This document shows positions 26,139 to 36,176 of a DNA stretch of 64,000 nt, piece after piece. The notes below the pieces were generated by a model. The model ran no database searches, was not told where the DNA came from, and worked only from the letters and a program-made list of their open reading frames with translations. A program made the position numbers and the translations under genes. The stretch lies in NCBI RefSeq assembly GCF_000355675.1, contig NC_020888.1, forward strand, positions 3,331,501 to 3,395,500, written 5' to 3'. Source of the DNA: Thalassolituus oleivorans MIL-1 (GTDB taxonomy: Bacteria > Pseudomonadota > Gammaproteobacteria > Pseudomonadales > Oceanobacteraceae). The first letter of the stretch is position 1; each line of letters opens with the position of its first letter.

Positions 26139-27206
26139 TTATTGCTGCAGTGCGGCTGGCGGCAAGCTATCGATGTGCAATGTTTGTGTTGGGAAGGCAC
26201 AATCGGCGTTGGCTTCATGAATAATGGCCATCACCTTGAGCAGCACGTCTTGTTTAATATCGTGATATTTCACCCAGTCTGTAGTCTTGGTGAAGGTATA
26301 AATAAAGAAGTCGAGACTTGAGGCTCCAAAACCATTGAAGTTTACTATCATGGTTTGATTTTGATCGATATCTTCATGCTCACGCAGCATTTTGCGCACG
26401 GCTTCCATAATCGCAGGCACTTGACGTGCATCTTGGTAGCGCACACCGATGGTTTCATAAATACGACGGTTCAACATACGTGACGGGTTCTCAACCGCAA
26501 TACTAGTAAAGACCGAATTAGGAACATACAAGGGGCGTTTATCGAAGGTACGAATACGCGTGACGCGAAAGCCAATACTTTCTACCGTACCTTCAATGCT
26601 GCGATCAGGTGAGCGAATCCAGTCGCCTACTTTAAATGGCTTATCCATGTAAATAATCATGGAGCCAAAGAAATTAGCGAGTAAATCTTTTGCCGCTAAA
26701 CCAACAATCAAGCCGCCCATACCACCAAAAGCCAAAATACCAGAAATGGAAATACCTAATAATTGGAATAGCGGCAAGATGATTAAAATAGTAACGCTCA
26801 ACTTGGCAAGTTTACCTACTAACTGCACGGTTGTTGGATCCATGCCGCTAATAAGCTGGTTTTCTTCAACCCGATTAATTAAGCGCCAAAGTGCCCATGC
26901 CGCCATAATCAACAATGATAATTGTCGTACTGCTGAAATGCTCTCGCCGATATCACGTTCGAAGTAGGTCGATGTAATGTCGCCTGCCCAAGTAAAACCA
27001 ACGACAATAATCATCCAAGTAATGGGCATACCTATCGCAGCAATCACGACGTCGTCCCAATCGTTTTTCGTATTCGCGAACACTTGTACCAAGCGCTTAC
27101 GAGCTAAGCGCCAAAGTAATGAAACAACGACGGTAATTCCCAGCACAATGCTGATATCCCAGAACCAGTCGTAATTCTGCTGAATCAGCTCACCCCACCA
27201 AGACAC
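26139..27206 (-). CDS. MscS-family mechanosensitive channel (YnaI-like)
   Basis: 355 residues with five hydrophobic segments and the MscS core: pore helix ILAFGGMGGLIVGLAAKDLLANFFGSMIIYMDKPFKVGDWI (155-195 region, read in parts), beta-domain VESIGFRVTRIRTFDKRPLYVPNS, and a C-terminal alpha/beta domain. The two or more extra N-terminal helices and length resemble E. coli YnaI rather than MscS (286 residues). It releases solutes on hypo-osmotic shock, fitting a marine or estuarine cell. Start is GTG with GGAG 7 nt upstream. Single-gene unit between two terminator-defined regions. Confidence 0.92.
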   Translation of the reverse strand: MSWWGELIQQNYDWFWDISIVLGITVVVSLLWRLARKRLVQVFANTKNDWDDVVIAAIGMPITWMIIVVGFTWAGDITSTYFERDIGESISAVRQLSLLIMAAWALWRLINRVEENQLISGMDPTTVQLVGKLAKLSVTILIILPLFQLLGISISGILAFGGMGGLIVGLAAKDLLANFFGSMIIYMDKPFKVGDWIRSPDRSIEGTVESIGFRVTRIRTFDKRPLYVPNSVFTSIAVENPSRMLNRRIYETIGVRYQDARQVPAIMEAVRKMLREHEDIDQNQTMIVNFNGFGASSLDFFIYTFTKTTDWVKYHDIKQDVLLKVMAIIHEANADCAFPTQTLHIDSLPPAALQQ

Positions 27207-27238
27207 GCGTTATCTCCTCTGCTTTTTATAACAATAAA

Positions 27239-27988
27239 TTAGGCGGGAACGTTAATACGACGTTGACGCACTGCTTCGAACAAACAAACACCTGTGGCCA
27301 CCGACACATTCAGCGAACTCACTTCTCCGGCCATAGGAATATTAATTAAAAAATCACAATGCTCGCGAGTTAAACGACGCATACCGTTACCTTCGGCCCC
27401 CATCACCAAGGCCAATGGGCCTGTTAGCGGTTGCTCGAAGACGCTTTGCTCAGCTTCACCAGCAGCACCACCAATCCAAATCCCGCGTTCTTGCAGTTCT
27501 TTCATAGTGCGCGCTAAGTTGGTCACTTGAATATAAGGGACAGCTTCCGCTGCACCACAAGCAACTTTAGCAACGGTGGCGTTCATCGGTGCGGATTTGT
27601 CTTTCGGTGCAATAACGACATGCACGCCCGCCGCATCCGCGGTACGTAAACAGGCACCAAGATTATGAGGGTCAGTAACCCCATCTAAAATAAGTACAAA
27701 AGGATGACCATCAATGGCATCAAGGATGTCAGGTAAATTCTTTTCAGACTTCCCCTGCACAGGCTTACGCATGGCAATAATGCCTTGGTGATTGCCATCG
27801 ACTTTCTGATTCATTAAGCCTTTATCGGCTTCACGAACGTCCATACCTTCGGCTTGGGCCACCTCTAACAAGCGCTGCATACGCTCATCTACACGGCCTT
27901 TTTGCACCCAAATCTCAACCACTTGATCAGGGCTACGTTGCAGCAGGGTCATCACGGCATGAATGCCAAATACTATGTCTAACTTCAT
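27239..27988 (-). CDS. rlmB: 23S rRNA 2'-O-methyltransferase (G2251)
   Basis: 249-residue SPOUT methyltransferase that modifies G2251 of 23S rRNA. N-terminal substrate-binding domain begins FGIHAV; catalytic motifs are [20 protein letters not shown] (motif 1), [14 protein letters not shown] (motif 2) and [14 protein letters not shown] (motif 3). It lies 12 nt after rnr on the same strand; the rnr-rlmB pair is a conserved operon in gammaproteobacteria. Confidence 0.96.
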   Translation of the reverse strand: MKLDIVFGIHAVMTLLQRSPDQVVEIWVQKGRVDERMQRLLEVAQAEGMDVREADKGLMNQKVDGNHQGIIAMRKPVQGKSEKNLPDILDAIDGHPFVLILDGVTDPHNLGACLRTADAAGVHVVIAPKDKSAPMNATVAKVACGAAEAVPYIQVTNLARTMKELQERGIWIGGAAGEAEQSVFEQPLTGPLALVMGAEGNGMRRLTREHCDFLINIPMAGEVSSLNVSVATGVCLFEAVRQRRINVPA

Positions 27989-28000
27989 TGGGGTGGTGAC

Positions 28001-30577
28001 CTATTTCTTCGCTGCTGGTTTTTTACGCGCTGGTTTCTTGGCTGCCGGTTGAGCACCTGCTGTTGGTGCTTTTTTGGCATTCAACTTTTGACGTTTGCTC
28101 GGCTTTTTCTTTTTACTTTTCGCTGCGGGCTTACCGCCGACATCGGCTTTAGCAGCACCCGCTTTAGGCTTAGCGCCAGCGTTAGGTTTAGCTGCGCCGC
28201 TGCGCGCAGGACGCTTGCTTGGTTTTAAGGTTTCTTCTTTACCGCCAGCACTGCGGCGGCGCGGAGAACGCGCAGGCGTTGGCGCATCAACACCCGCCTT
28301 GCCTTTATTTTCTGGCGATGTGGCTAACTCAAAATCGACTTTACGATCATCAAGATTAACGCCAACAACACGAATCCAAATACTGTCACCGAGTCGGAAG
28401 CTACGACGAGTACGCTCGCCGGTTAAGCGATGCTTAATCGAATCAAACTGATAGAAATCATTGGCTAAGCTGCTGATATGAATCAAACCTTCGACGTACA
28501 CGTCTTTTAGCGATACAAACAAACCAAAACCGGTTACCGCAGAAATAACGCCTTCGAATTCTTCGCCAACACGATCACGAATGTATTCGCATTTTAAGAA
28601 GTCTGTTACATCGCGAGTCGCGTCATCCGCACGACGTTCAGTCATGGAACACTGCTCACCAAACTGCACCATAGCCGCGAAATCGTACGGGTAAATATCT
28701 TTTGCCGCGATGGGCTTAGCACCGTCAACGCGACGCACATGATTACACTCACGCTCACTACGAATCACACTGCGAATACCGCGATGAACCAAGAGATCGG
28801 GGTAACGACGAATCGGCGAGGTAAAGTGGGTATAGGCTTTATACGCTAAACCAAAATGGCCTTCGTTTTCTGGGCTGTATACCGCTTGGCTAAGCGAGCG
28901 CAATAAAACCGTCTGAATTAAATGTGAATCAGGGCGGTTTTGGATTTGCTGCAACAAGGCCTGATAATCTTTTGGCGACGGGTCTTTGCCATGATTCATG
29001 CTTAAACCCATCTCACCTAAAAACTGCGCAAGGTTTTCTAACTTCTCAGCGCCGGGTCCGGCGTGTACGCGGTAGAGCGCAGGTACTTCGTAACGCTGGA
29101 AGAAATCCGCCGAACACACGTTAGCAGCAAGCATGCACTCTTCAATCAGCATGTGCGCATCGTTACGAGTGGTCGGTACGATTTCTTGAATTTTGCGCTC
29201 AGCATCAAACACAATGCGCGTTTCGACCGAATCAAAATCCATTGCACCGCGAACTTCACGTTGCTCGCGTAAAATTTTAAATAGGCTATAAAGCTCTTCT
29301 ACATGAGGAACGACCGAATGAAATTGCTGACGCAATTGCAACTGAGTTTCAACGTCGTCATCTTCACCGAGGGGTTTTAAGATGTCCCATACTTTATTGT
29401 AGGTCAGACGCGCATGGGAGTGGATAACCCCTTCCATGAACTTATAACCAGAAATACGACCCCCTTTTGAGATCGTCATTTCACACACCATGACCAAACG
29501 ATCGACCTGCGGATTTAACGAGCATAATCCGTTGGATAGTTTCTCTGGCAACATAGGCACAACAAAGCCGGGAAAATACACGGAATTACCGCGATTATGT
29601 GCTTCTTTGTCGAGCGGCGACCGAACACCAACATAATGTGAAACATCGGCAATGGCGACGTATAGACGCCAGCCACCCGTGCTTTTGTTTTTCTCACAAT
29701 AGACAGCGTCATCAAAGTCGCGTGCGTCTTCACCGTCAATGGTAACAAACGGCAAGTCACGTAAATCAATACGGCGTGCTTTATCGCCTTCTTGAACTTC
29801 GGCAGGAATGCCTTCGGCCTGAGTGAGAACATCCGCAGGCCAATCGTGAGGAATATTATGACTGCGAATCGCTACGTCGATTTCCATTCCGGGAGCCAAG
29901 TGCTCACCTAAAACTTCAACCACTTCTCCCATCGGCAATCCTTTTGCGGAAGGCTGACGAGTAATCTGCACCACCACGAACTGACCATGTTCGGCACCAT
30001 TACGGCAATCCGACGGCACTAATACTTCTTGCGACACACGTTTGTTATCAGGCTGCACTGTGCCAACACCCGATTCTTCAAAATAACGACCAACTATTTG
30101 TTGGGTATTTTGCTCTAACACCTCAACGATACGTCCTTCTGGGCGACCACGACGGTCTAAACCCATAATCTGTACGGTAACCTTGTCGCCATGAAACACA
30201 CGACGCATTTGGCTATTTGATAAATACACATCATCGGCACCATCGCGCAATACAAAACCAAAGCCATCGCGATGCCCATGCACGGTACCTTTCACGAGGT
30301 CGACTTTTTTCATTGGCATGTATTGGTTGCGACGATTACTGATCATTTGACCATCGCGGCACATGGCGATTAGACGACGGCGCAAGGCTTCGATGCGATC
30401 TTCGTCGGTTTCTTGCAGAGCCGCGCAGACATCGCTGTGCGTCATCGGGCTGCCATTTTGCTCAATTAAGGCAAGTAAAGCATCGCGGCTGGGAACTGGA
30501 TTTTCGTATTTTTCTGCCTCAAGCGCAGCATTCGGATCGTGAATTGGGCTTTGCTTAGGTTTTTGGGAATCCGTCAA
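28001..30577 (-). CDS. rnr: Ribonuclease R
   Basis: 858-residue 3'-5' exoribonuclease for structured RNA. In order: N-terminal winged-helix domain (about 25-90), two cold-shock domains, RNB catalytic domain with DLPFVTIDGEDARDFDDAVY (metal-binding aspartates) near 275-295 and SPIRRYPDLLVHR near 590, an S1 domain (VGEEFEGVISAVTGFGLFVSL), and a C-terminal tail of about 110 residues very rich in Lys, Ala and Pro. The start codon is TTG, chosen because AGGAG sits 7 nt upstream and no ATG is nearby. Forms an operon with rlmB. Confidence 0.96.
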   Translation of the reverse strand: MTDSQKPKQSPIHDPNAALEAEKYENPVPSRDALLALIEQNGSPMTHSDVCAALQETDEDRIEALRRRLIAMCRDGQMISNRRNQYMPMKKVDLVKGTVHGHRDGFGFVLRDGADDVYLSNSQMRRVFHGDKVTVQIMGLDRRGRPEGRIVEVLEQNTQQIVGRYFEESGVGTVQPDNKRVSQEVLVPSDCRNGAEHGQFVVVQITRQPSAKGLPMGEVVEVLGEHLAPGMEIDVAIRSHNIPHDWPADVLTQAEGIPAEVQEGDKARRIDLRDLPFVTIDGEDARDFDDAVYCEKNKSTGGWRLYVAIADVSHYVGVRSPLDKEAHNRGNSVYFPGFVVPMLPEKLSNGLCSLNPQVDRLVMVCEMTISKGGRISGYKFMEGVIHSHARLTYNKVWDILKPLGEDDDVETQLQLRQQFHSVVPHVEELYSLFKILREQREVRGAMDFDSVETRIVFDAERKIQEIVPTTRNDAHMLIEECMLAANVCSADFFQRYEVPALYRVHAGPGAEKLENLAQFLGEMGLSMNHGKDPSPKDYQALLQQIQNRPDSHLIQTVLLRSLSQAVYSPENEGHFGLAYKAYTHFTSPIRRYPDLLVHRGIRSVIRSERECNHVRRVDGAKPIAAKDIYPYDFAAMVQFGEQCSMTERRADDATRDVTDFLKCEYIRDRVGEEFEGVISAVTGFGLFVSLKDVYVEGLIHISSLANDFYQFDSIKHRLTGERTRRSFRLGDSIWIRVVGVNLDDRKVDFELATSPENKGKAGVDAPTPARSPRRRSAGGKEETLKPSKRPARSGAAKPNAGAKPKAGAAKADVGGKPAAKSKKKKPSKRQKLNAKKAPTAGAQPAAKKPARKKPAAKK

Positions 30578-30660
30578 GTTACGGCTCCTATCTGATAGTT
30601 ACACTGAGTATACCGGATAGATGACCATCCGACGCACGCAATTGGCGTCGGCCCTCCGGT

Positions 30661-31032
30661 TCATAGCGCTTTAAAATTAATCTGCTGCGCTTCGCGGCTT
30701 TTGCCCGCGTCATTTAAGCGTTGCAGGTAGGTATCCCACAGCGTTTGCTGATTGTCACATAAGTGCTTTAGATACACCCAATCGTACAGGCCTGAATCAT
30801 GGCCGTCATCAAATACTAGCTTAAGGGCGTAATTACCCGCTGGGTCAATGCGAACAAGGTTCACGTCCTTTTTACCAAATTGCAGCACGTCATTGCCGAC
30901 ACCATGACCACGCACTTCCGCAGACGGCGACTGAACGCGCAAAAATTCATAAGGTAATTGGAAGCTCTCATCACCATAAGTGAGCTCTAAACACCGACTG
31001 GTTTTTCTTACTTTGATACCTGTTGGAATCAT
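30661..31032 (-). CDS. DUF971-domain protein
   Basis: 123 residues comprising a single DUF971 domain (LELTYGDESFQLPYEFLRVQSPSAEV, then GNYALKLVFDDGHDSGLYDWVYL). The fold is that of the N-terminal zinc-binding-like region of gamma-butyrobetaine hydroxylase, but without catalytic domain. It regularly follows hslVU in gammaproteobacteria; here a terminator separates them. AAGGTG lies 4 nt before the ATG. Function unknown. Confidence 0.88.
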   Translation of the reverse strand: MIPTGIKVRKTSRCLELTYGDESFQLPYEFLRVQSPSAEVRGHGVGNDVLQFGKKDVNLVRIDPAGNYALKLVFDDGHDSGLYDWVYLKHLCDNQQTLWDTYLQRLNDAGKSREAQQINFKAL

Positions 31033-31137
31033 GATTCACCTTTTATTTAACAATCAGGATTCTACCCCTTTGCTAATAAGATTTGCGACGATTAGAGCAA
31101 TTTTCTTAAGCCAATATTAAACGCATTGTTATATAAC

Positions 31138-31162
31138 AAAAAACCCGCCGAAGCGGGTTTTG
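31138..31162 (-). terminator. Terminator of hslVU
   Basis: AAACCCGC-TTCG-GCGGGTTT hairpin on the minus strand, followed by TTT, starting 5 nt after the hslU stop. Confidence 0.9.
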
Positions 31163-31167
31163 CAAAC

Positions 31168-32511
31168 TCACAAAATAAACTGACTGAGGTCTTGGTCTTT
31201 CGCCAAGGCGCCAAGCTTATCTTCCACATACGCAGCATCGATATTGACGGCTTCGGTTAAGTCCGTTGCATCAAACGACACACTTTCTAACAAGCGTTCC
31301 ATCAGCGTATGCAAACGACGCGCGCCGATATTTTCGGTGCTTTCATTAACGTCATAAGCGATCTGCGCCAAACGAGCGACCGCATCAGCGGTAAAATCAA
31401 TGTCCACGCCTTCGGTTTTCATTAGTGCTTTGTACTGCACAGTTAAAGAAGCATTAGGCTCGGTCAAAATGCGTTCGAAATCGTTCGGCGTCAGCGCTTT
31501 CAATTCAACGCGAATCGGCAAACGACCTTGCAGCTCAGGAATCAAATCCGATGGTTTGGCCAAATGGAAAGCGCCGGATGCGACGAATAAAATATGATCT
31601 GTTTTGATCATGCCGTATTTGGTGCTTACCGTGCAGCCTTCGATCAATGGCAATAAATCGCGCTGCACGCCCTCGCGTGACACATCACCACCCGTGCCGC
31701 TTTCACCGCGCTTAGCCACCTTGTCGATCTCATCAATAAAGACGATACCGTTTTGTTCCACCAGCTCGACGGCTCGGGCTTTTAGCTCGTCCATATTCAA
31801 CAACTTGGCGGCTTCTTCATCGCGCATTTGCTTAAGCGCGTCTTTAATTTTGAGCTTACGTTTGGTCTTTTTATCGCCGCCCATGTTCGAGAACATGCTT
31901 TGCAACTGATTGGTCATTTCTTCCATGCCCGGCGGAGCCATGATTTCAACACCAACGGACGCTTGCGCCAGCGACACTTCAATTTCTTTATCGTCGAGAT
32001 CACCTTCACGCAGTTTTTTACGAAAGATCTGACGCGTCGAACTGTCTTCTACTTTTGGTTCTTCCGTCGTATCCCAACTGGTGGTATTGCTACGCGCAGG
32101 CGGCAACAAAGCATCTAATACGCGTTCTTCGGCCAACTCACCGGCACGGGTGCTGACCTTTTTCATTTCTTGCTCGCGCAGCAGCTTTACGCCGGTTTCA
32201 ACTAAGTCGCGAATGATCGATTCAACGTCTTTACCAACATAACCGACCTCTGTGAACTTGGTCGCTTCTACTTTAATAAAAGGCGCATTAGCGAGTTTGG
32301 CCAAACGGCGCGCAATTTCGGTTTTACCGACACCGGTTGGGCCTATCATCAAAATATTCTTTGGCGTTACTTCTTCACGCAGCCCGGGTTCAAGCTGCAT
32401 GCGACGCCAGCGATTACGCAGTGCAATCGCTACTGCACGCTTAGCATCATGCTGGCCAATAATATGCTGGTCTAACTCGTGAACGATTTCGCGAGGTGTC
32501 ATCTGGCTCAT
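31168..32511 (-). CDS. hslU: HslU ATPase of the HslVU protease
   Basis: 447-residue AAA+ unfoldase that feeds substrates to HslV. Walker [10 protein letters not shown] near residue 58, Walker B VFIDEIDK near 257, the inserted I-domain between about 110 and 235, GYVGKDVES pore motif near 90, and the conserved C-terminal DLSQFIL that docks into HslV. Start ATG overlaps the hslV stop (ATGA), so translation is coupled. Confidence 0.97.
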   Translation of the reverse strand: MSQMTPREIVHELDQHIIGQHDAKRAVAIALRNRWRRMQLEPGLREEVTPKNILMIGPTGVGKTEIARRLAKLANAPFIKVEATKFTEVGYVGKDVESIIRDLVETGVKLLREQEMKKVSTRAGELAEERVLDALLPPARSNTTSWDTTEEPKVEDSSTRQIFRKKLREGDLDDKEIEVSLAQASVGVEIMAPPGMEEMTNQLQSMFSNMGGDKKTKRKLKIKDALKQMRDEEAAKLLNMDELKARAVELVEQNGIVFIDEIDKVAKRGESGTGGDVSREGVQRDLLPLIEGCTVSTKYGMIKTDHILFVASGAFHLAKPSDLIPELQGRLPIRVELKALTPNDFERILTEPNASLTVQYKALMKTEGVDIDFTADAVARLAQIAYDVNESTENIGARRLHTLMERLLESVSFDATDLTEAVNIDAAYVEDKLGALAKDQDLSQFIL

Positions 32512-33059
32512 GCGTTTTCCCCCGCCGTTAGCGCATCTGAATTCAATGTTTCTATCGTCAAATTGTTATTGGTAAATACACAAATATCACCGGCAATTTT
32601 TAAGCTTTTTTCAACAATGTCTTTTGCGCTTAGCTCAGTATTGTCGAGTAAGGCACGTGCTGCAGATAAGGCATAGTTGCCGCCAGAGCCAACACCGATC
32701 AAATCGTCTTCTGGCTGCAGCACATCACCGTTGCCGGTGATGATTAAGCTCGCGGTATGATCCGCAACAGCCAAAATCGCTTCAAGTTTGCGCAAAGCGC
32801 GATCCGAGCGCCACTCTTTAGCGAGCTCAACGGCTGCTCGGGTCAATTGGCCGTTGTGCTTCTGCAACTGACCTTCAAATTTTTCAAACAGGGTAAAGGC
32901 ATCGGCTGTGCTACCTGCAAAACCGGCGAGCACTTGTCCGTTATATAAGCGACGAACCTTACGCGCATTGGCTTTCATCACGGTGTTGCCTAAAGACACT
33001 TGGCCATCACCACCAATGACGACTTCGTTGCCACGTCGTACGGATACAATTGTTGTCAT
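32508..33059 (-). CDS. hslV: HslV peptidase subunit
   Basis: 183-residue threonine peptidase of the proteasome fold. After removal of Met the N-terminal catalytic Thr is exposed (TTIVSVRRG); [21 protein letters not shown] and [16 protein letters not shown] are family signatures. First gene of hslVU, preceded by a heat-shock promoter. Confidence 0.97.
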   Translation of the reverse strand: MTTIVSVRRGNEVVIGGDGQVSLGNTVMKANARKVRRLYNGQVLAGFAGSTADAFTLFEKFEGQLQKHNGQLTRAAVELAKEWRSDRALRKLEAILAVADHTASLIITGNGDVLQPEDDLIGVGSGGNYALSAARALLDNTELSAKDIVEKSLKIAGDICVFTNNNLTIETLNSDALTAGENA

Positions 33060-33094
33060 GTAAAACTATCCTAACTATGTCTAGAACTTCGAAT

Positions 33095-33120
33095 ATGGGG
33101 GTGTTTAATGGCATATCAAG
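33095..33120 (-). promoter_or_regulatory. Sigma-32 (heat-shock) promoter of hslVU
   Basis: On the minus strand CTTGATA (33120-33114) and CCCCAT (33100-33095), 13 nt apart, match the sigma-32 consensus CTTGAAA-N12-14-CCCCATNT closely, including the T two bases after CCCCAT. The -10 end lies 35 nt before the hslV ATG. Confidence 0.75.
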
Positions 33121-33215
33121 GGTTGAAAACTGCCGTACCTTGCCAAAGACCGAACGGCGCTAGATACTGCCGCCCTTTCTGATGTTATTTACTCTTTCGA
33201 TGTAGGAGTTTGCTC

Positions 33216-33698
33216 ATGCAAATCGCCAAAAATTCTGTTGTTCAGCTGCATTACGTTCTGTCTGATGAGCAAGGCCAAACGATAGAACGCACCCCTAGCG
33301 ATCAGCCAATTGCCTATCTGCAAGGCCACAACAATATGATTCCTGGCTTCGAGAAGGCAATGGAAGGCAAGCAAGCGGGCGATAAACTCAGCGTCACCGT
33401 TACGCCTGAAGAAGGTTATGGCCAACGTATTGAAGGTTCCGTGCAGCGCGTGCCAGTAAAACATTTACAGGGAGCCAAAGTGTGGAAAAAGGGCATGATT
33501 GGCTTCGTTCAAACCGAACAAGGCGAACGCCAAGTCACCGTCGTTAAGGTAGGTAGATTCATGGTTGATGTGGATACCAATCACCCGTTAGCCGGCAAGA
33601 CCCTTAATTTTGATGTTGAAATTGTTAACGTACGTGCGGCCACTCAAGACGAGATTTCTCATCGTCACGCGCATGGTGACGGCGGTCACCATCATTAA
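33216..33698 (+). CDS. slyD: SlyD-type FKBP peptidyl-prolyl isomerase
   Basis: 160 residues: a split FKBP domain (VVQLHYVLSDEQGQTIERT; IPGFEKAMEGKQAGDKLSVTVTPEEGYG) with the inserted chaperone flap (about 70-125) and a short His-rich tail HRHAHGDGGHHH that should bind nickel or other metals. E. coli SlyD has a longer Cys/His tail, so this is the short-tailed form. The ATG at 33216 follows AGGAG by 7 nt. Divergent from hslV, fitting a protein-folding neighbourhood. Confidence 0.9.
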   Translation: MQIAKNSVVQLHYVLSDEQGQTIERTPSDQPIAYLQGHNNMIPGFEKAMEGKQAGDKLSVTVTPEEGYGQRIEGSVQRVPVKHLQGAKVWKKGMIGFVQTEQGERQVTVVKVGRFMVDVDTNHPLAGKTLNFDVEIVNVRAATQDEISHRHAHGDGGHHH

Positions 33699-33796
33699 TC
33701 ATTAACCCAAATGCCTGCGGGTAGGCGGTGGTATTTTTAAAATCCATCCGCTATGCTCGGAGAAATTATTTAATGCAAGATTGAAGGAGAGTCAGG

Positions 33797-34375
33797 ATGA
33801 ACATCCGTAATCTTTTCGCTGCTGCGGCGGCTACTTTGTTAGTTGCTTGCTCGTCGAATCAACCTGTACCACAAGAAGCTGTTAGTTGTGCATTTGCTGA
33901 TGGCTCTGGCCAAGCAGCGCCTGAGTGGGTTTGTGGCGCTCCAGTCGAAGGCTTGGATCTGTCCGCTGTTGGTTATTCCGACAAATCAGCCGCAGGCCCG
34001 AACTTCATGAAACAGATGGCCGCCACTGCAGCACGTGTTGAACTTGCACAAACCATGCAAGTAGAAGTGGAAAACATGATCAAACAGTACGCAGAAACCA
34101 CAGGGGCAGGTGATGCGGAAACGGTTGATCGCGTGAACACATCGGTCACTAAACAGATCACAAAACAAACCTTAGTTGGTTCTAAAATCTTCCGTCAAAT
34201 GCCAACCCCAACCGGCGGCATGGTCGTTTTGGTAGGCTTAGATGCAGATACAGTGAACCAATTGGCTGAGCAAGCAATCAAAACCTCAATGAATAACGAA
34301 AAAGCATTGTGGCAGAAATTCCAAGCGGAAAAATCTTTCGATGAATTAGCAGCTGAAATCGCTAAACGTAAGTAA
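33797..34375 (+). CDS. LPP20-family lipoprotein
   Basis: 192 residues with a lipoprotein signal peptide (LLVACSS, Cys18) and an LPP20-like domain: APEWVCGAPVEGLDLSAVGYSDKSAAGPNFMKQMAATAARVELA, read in parts, then a helical stretch and KIFRQMPTPTGGMVVLVGLD. GGAG lies 7 nt before the ATG. A strong terminator follows, so it is a single-gene unit. Members of this family are outer-membrane lipoproteins, some linked to flagella or adhesion; specific role unknown. Confidence 0.8.
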   Translation: MNIRNLFAAAAATLLVACSSNQPVPQEAVSCAFADGSGQAAPEWVCGAPVEGLDLSAVGYSDKSAAGPNFMKQMAATAARVELAQTMQVEVENMIKQYAETTGAGDAETVDRVNTSVTKQITKQTLVGSKIFRQMPTPTGGMVVLVGLDADTVNQLAEQAIKTSMNNEKALWQKFQAEKSFDELAAEIAKRK

Positions 34376-34390
34376 TCCGTAGTTCGTATA

Positions 34391-34427
34391 AAAGCCGGTG
34401 CTGGATTATTCCTCACCGGCTTTTTTT
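34391..34427 (+). terminator. Terminator of the LPP20 gene
   Basis: AAAGCCGGTG (34391-34400) pairs with CACCGGCTTT (34414-34423) and the run continues to seven T residues. Confidence 0.92.
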
Positions 34428-34509
34428 ATGATTGTTAGATACTATGGGCACCAAGCGCGCTATCACATAATAAGAATTTTGCAGACAACGACACTTTTGG
34501 GGCAAAGCC

Positions 34510-36012
34510 ATGCTGACGCTAAAACACATAGGTATTTCATTGGCGGTAACGAGTCTTTGTAGTCTCACAACGCTATCCAGCTACGCCAACACGCCCTCCA
34601 ATCCGCGCTCTGCTGCGGATGAATTTGCCCAGTGGCGGCAACAAACAAAAGAAACGTTTCAGCAGTACCTCGATGAAAATGACCGTGCTTTTATTGGCTT
34701 TTTAAAGGAAAGCTGGGACCCCGTTGAGCTGAAACGCCCTGAACAACAAAACACAGAACCTAAACCCGTTGAGCTGCCAAAAGCGCCTGTAATAAAAGAG
34801 CCGATTGCAAACGAACCCATTATTGATAGCCAACCACAAGCGACTCCCACTCCGCCGCTAACCGTTCCACCACCTACAGTAGCCATCACTCCATTAGCAC
34901 CGAGCCAGCAACCCAGCGCGGAGTTCAACTTTTATGGCTATGCCATCGAAGTGCCATACGATACCAAACTGATTAAGCCCGCTAAAGGCAGCCCTAATAG
35001 CGACATGATCGCGAATCAATGGCAAAGCATGGCGCTGAGTAATTTTCAGCCCACAGTCGAACGCTTACTGCAAATTCAACACGAATTACAGCTAAGCGAT
35101 TGGGCCATGTTGCAACTCACTGCAGCGTTTTCAGGGACGTTATATCCGCGTGATGATAATAGCCGCTCATTATTGAGTTGGTTCTTGCTGGTTAAATCGG
35201 GATACGACGCCCGGGTTGCATTTAACAATTCGATTTTATTATTAATGCCCGCAGACGAGCCGGTATTTGGCGTTACTTACTTCACCTTAAACGATAAGCG
35301 TTATTACACCTTAAACAACGCGCTACAAAGTCCCGATAAGCGTCCTTACTCAAGCTCTCAAGCCTATACCTATCAAGGGCAATACGATGCAGCGCGCACG
35401 CAAATGCGCTTTATCCCTGCGGATGCATTCATGGCCCGTGGCGAACCTAAAGTACGCCAGTTAACATTCACTGATGCTGGGCAAGAATGGCGTGTCGACA
35501 TTCCCTACACCGACGCACAAATAGCCTATTTAAACAGCTTGCCGCAGCTACCGCTGCGTCGTTACTTTCGCGCAGGACTGCCCGCTAACGCAAAAGATGC
35601 TTTACTTACGCAACTGCGGCCGATGATTAACGGTCAAAGTGAAGTGGTTGCTGTTAATCGCTTACTGCGATTTGTACAAACCGCATTTGCGTATCAAACC
35701 GATGAGCAGCAATTTCATTACGAAAATTATTTATTTCCGCTAGAGACCTTGTACTACCCATACTCTGACTGTGAAGATCGCGCTGCGCTATTTGCTTGGT
35801 TAACCGAAACACTATTAAATTTAGATGTCGTGATTTTGGATTATCCTGGACACGTAGCCACAGCAGTGGCCTTCACCGAACCGGCAGTAGGCAGCTCTAT
35901 CAACTTTGGCGGAAAACACTACACCATTGCCGACCCGACCTATGTTAATGCCACAGTGGGTATGGGCATGCCGCAGTACGAGCAGGTACAACCTAAAGTC
36001 GAAGCGTTTTGA
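34510..36012 (+). CDS. Periplasmic transglutaminase-like protein with Pro-rich linker
   Basis: 500 residues. Signal peptide to about 26 (SSYANT), a short helical segment (30-75), a Pro/Glu/Thr-rich linker (about 80-145), and a large C-terminal domain. The end of that domain carries a transglutaminase/papain-like triad: Cys in YPYSDCEDRAALFAWL (about 424), His in DYPGHVATAVAF (about 454), Asp in YTIADPTYVNA (about 480). Cys-protease or transglutaminase activity is inferred; the substrate is unknown. It lies just after the LPP20 gene and its terminator, with GGGG 7 nt before the ATG. Confidence 0.72.
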   Translation: MLTLKHIGISLAVTSLCSLTTLSSYANTPSNPRSAADEFAQWRQQTKETFQQYLDENDRAFIGFLKESWDPVELKRPEQQNTEPKPVELPKAPVIKEPIANEPIIDSQPQATPTPPLTVPPPTVAITPLAPSQQPSAEFNFYGYAIEVPYDTKLIKPAKGSPNSDMIANQWQSMALSNFQPTVERLLQIQHELQLSDWAMLQLTAAFSGTLYPRDDNSRSLLSWFLLVKSGYDARVAFNNSILLLMPADEPVFGVTYFTLNDKRYYTLNNALQSPDKRPYSSSQAYTYQGQYDAARTQMRFIPADAFMARGEPKVRQLTFTDAGQEWRVDIPYTDAQIAYLNSLPQLPLRRYFRAGLPANAKDALLTQLRPMINGQSEVVAVNRLLRFVQTAFAYQTDEQQFHYENYLFPLETLYYPYSDCEDRAALFAWLTETLLNLDVVILDYPGHVATAVAFTEPAVGSSINFGGKHYTIADPTYVNATVGMGMPQYEQVQPKVEAF

Positions 36013-36176
36013 ACCCAGCCTGCAATAAACGGGCACCGATATCGAGTGTGACTCGCGGTTGCCCGCTTTGTCGTGAGGGTTGGCCTATACGACAACACTA
36101 GTCCTTTTCTAGAAGGCGCTAGCGCGCTACTCTTGCGCCTCATCTTTAGCTCATGATTGTTGTAGAAAGGTTTATC

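Noticed and set aside
28001-28330. Lys/Ala/Pro-rich repeats at the 3' end of rnr as a DNA repeat element
   Set aside because: They encode the usual basic C-terminal tail of RNase R.
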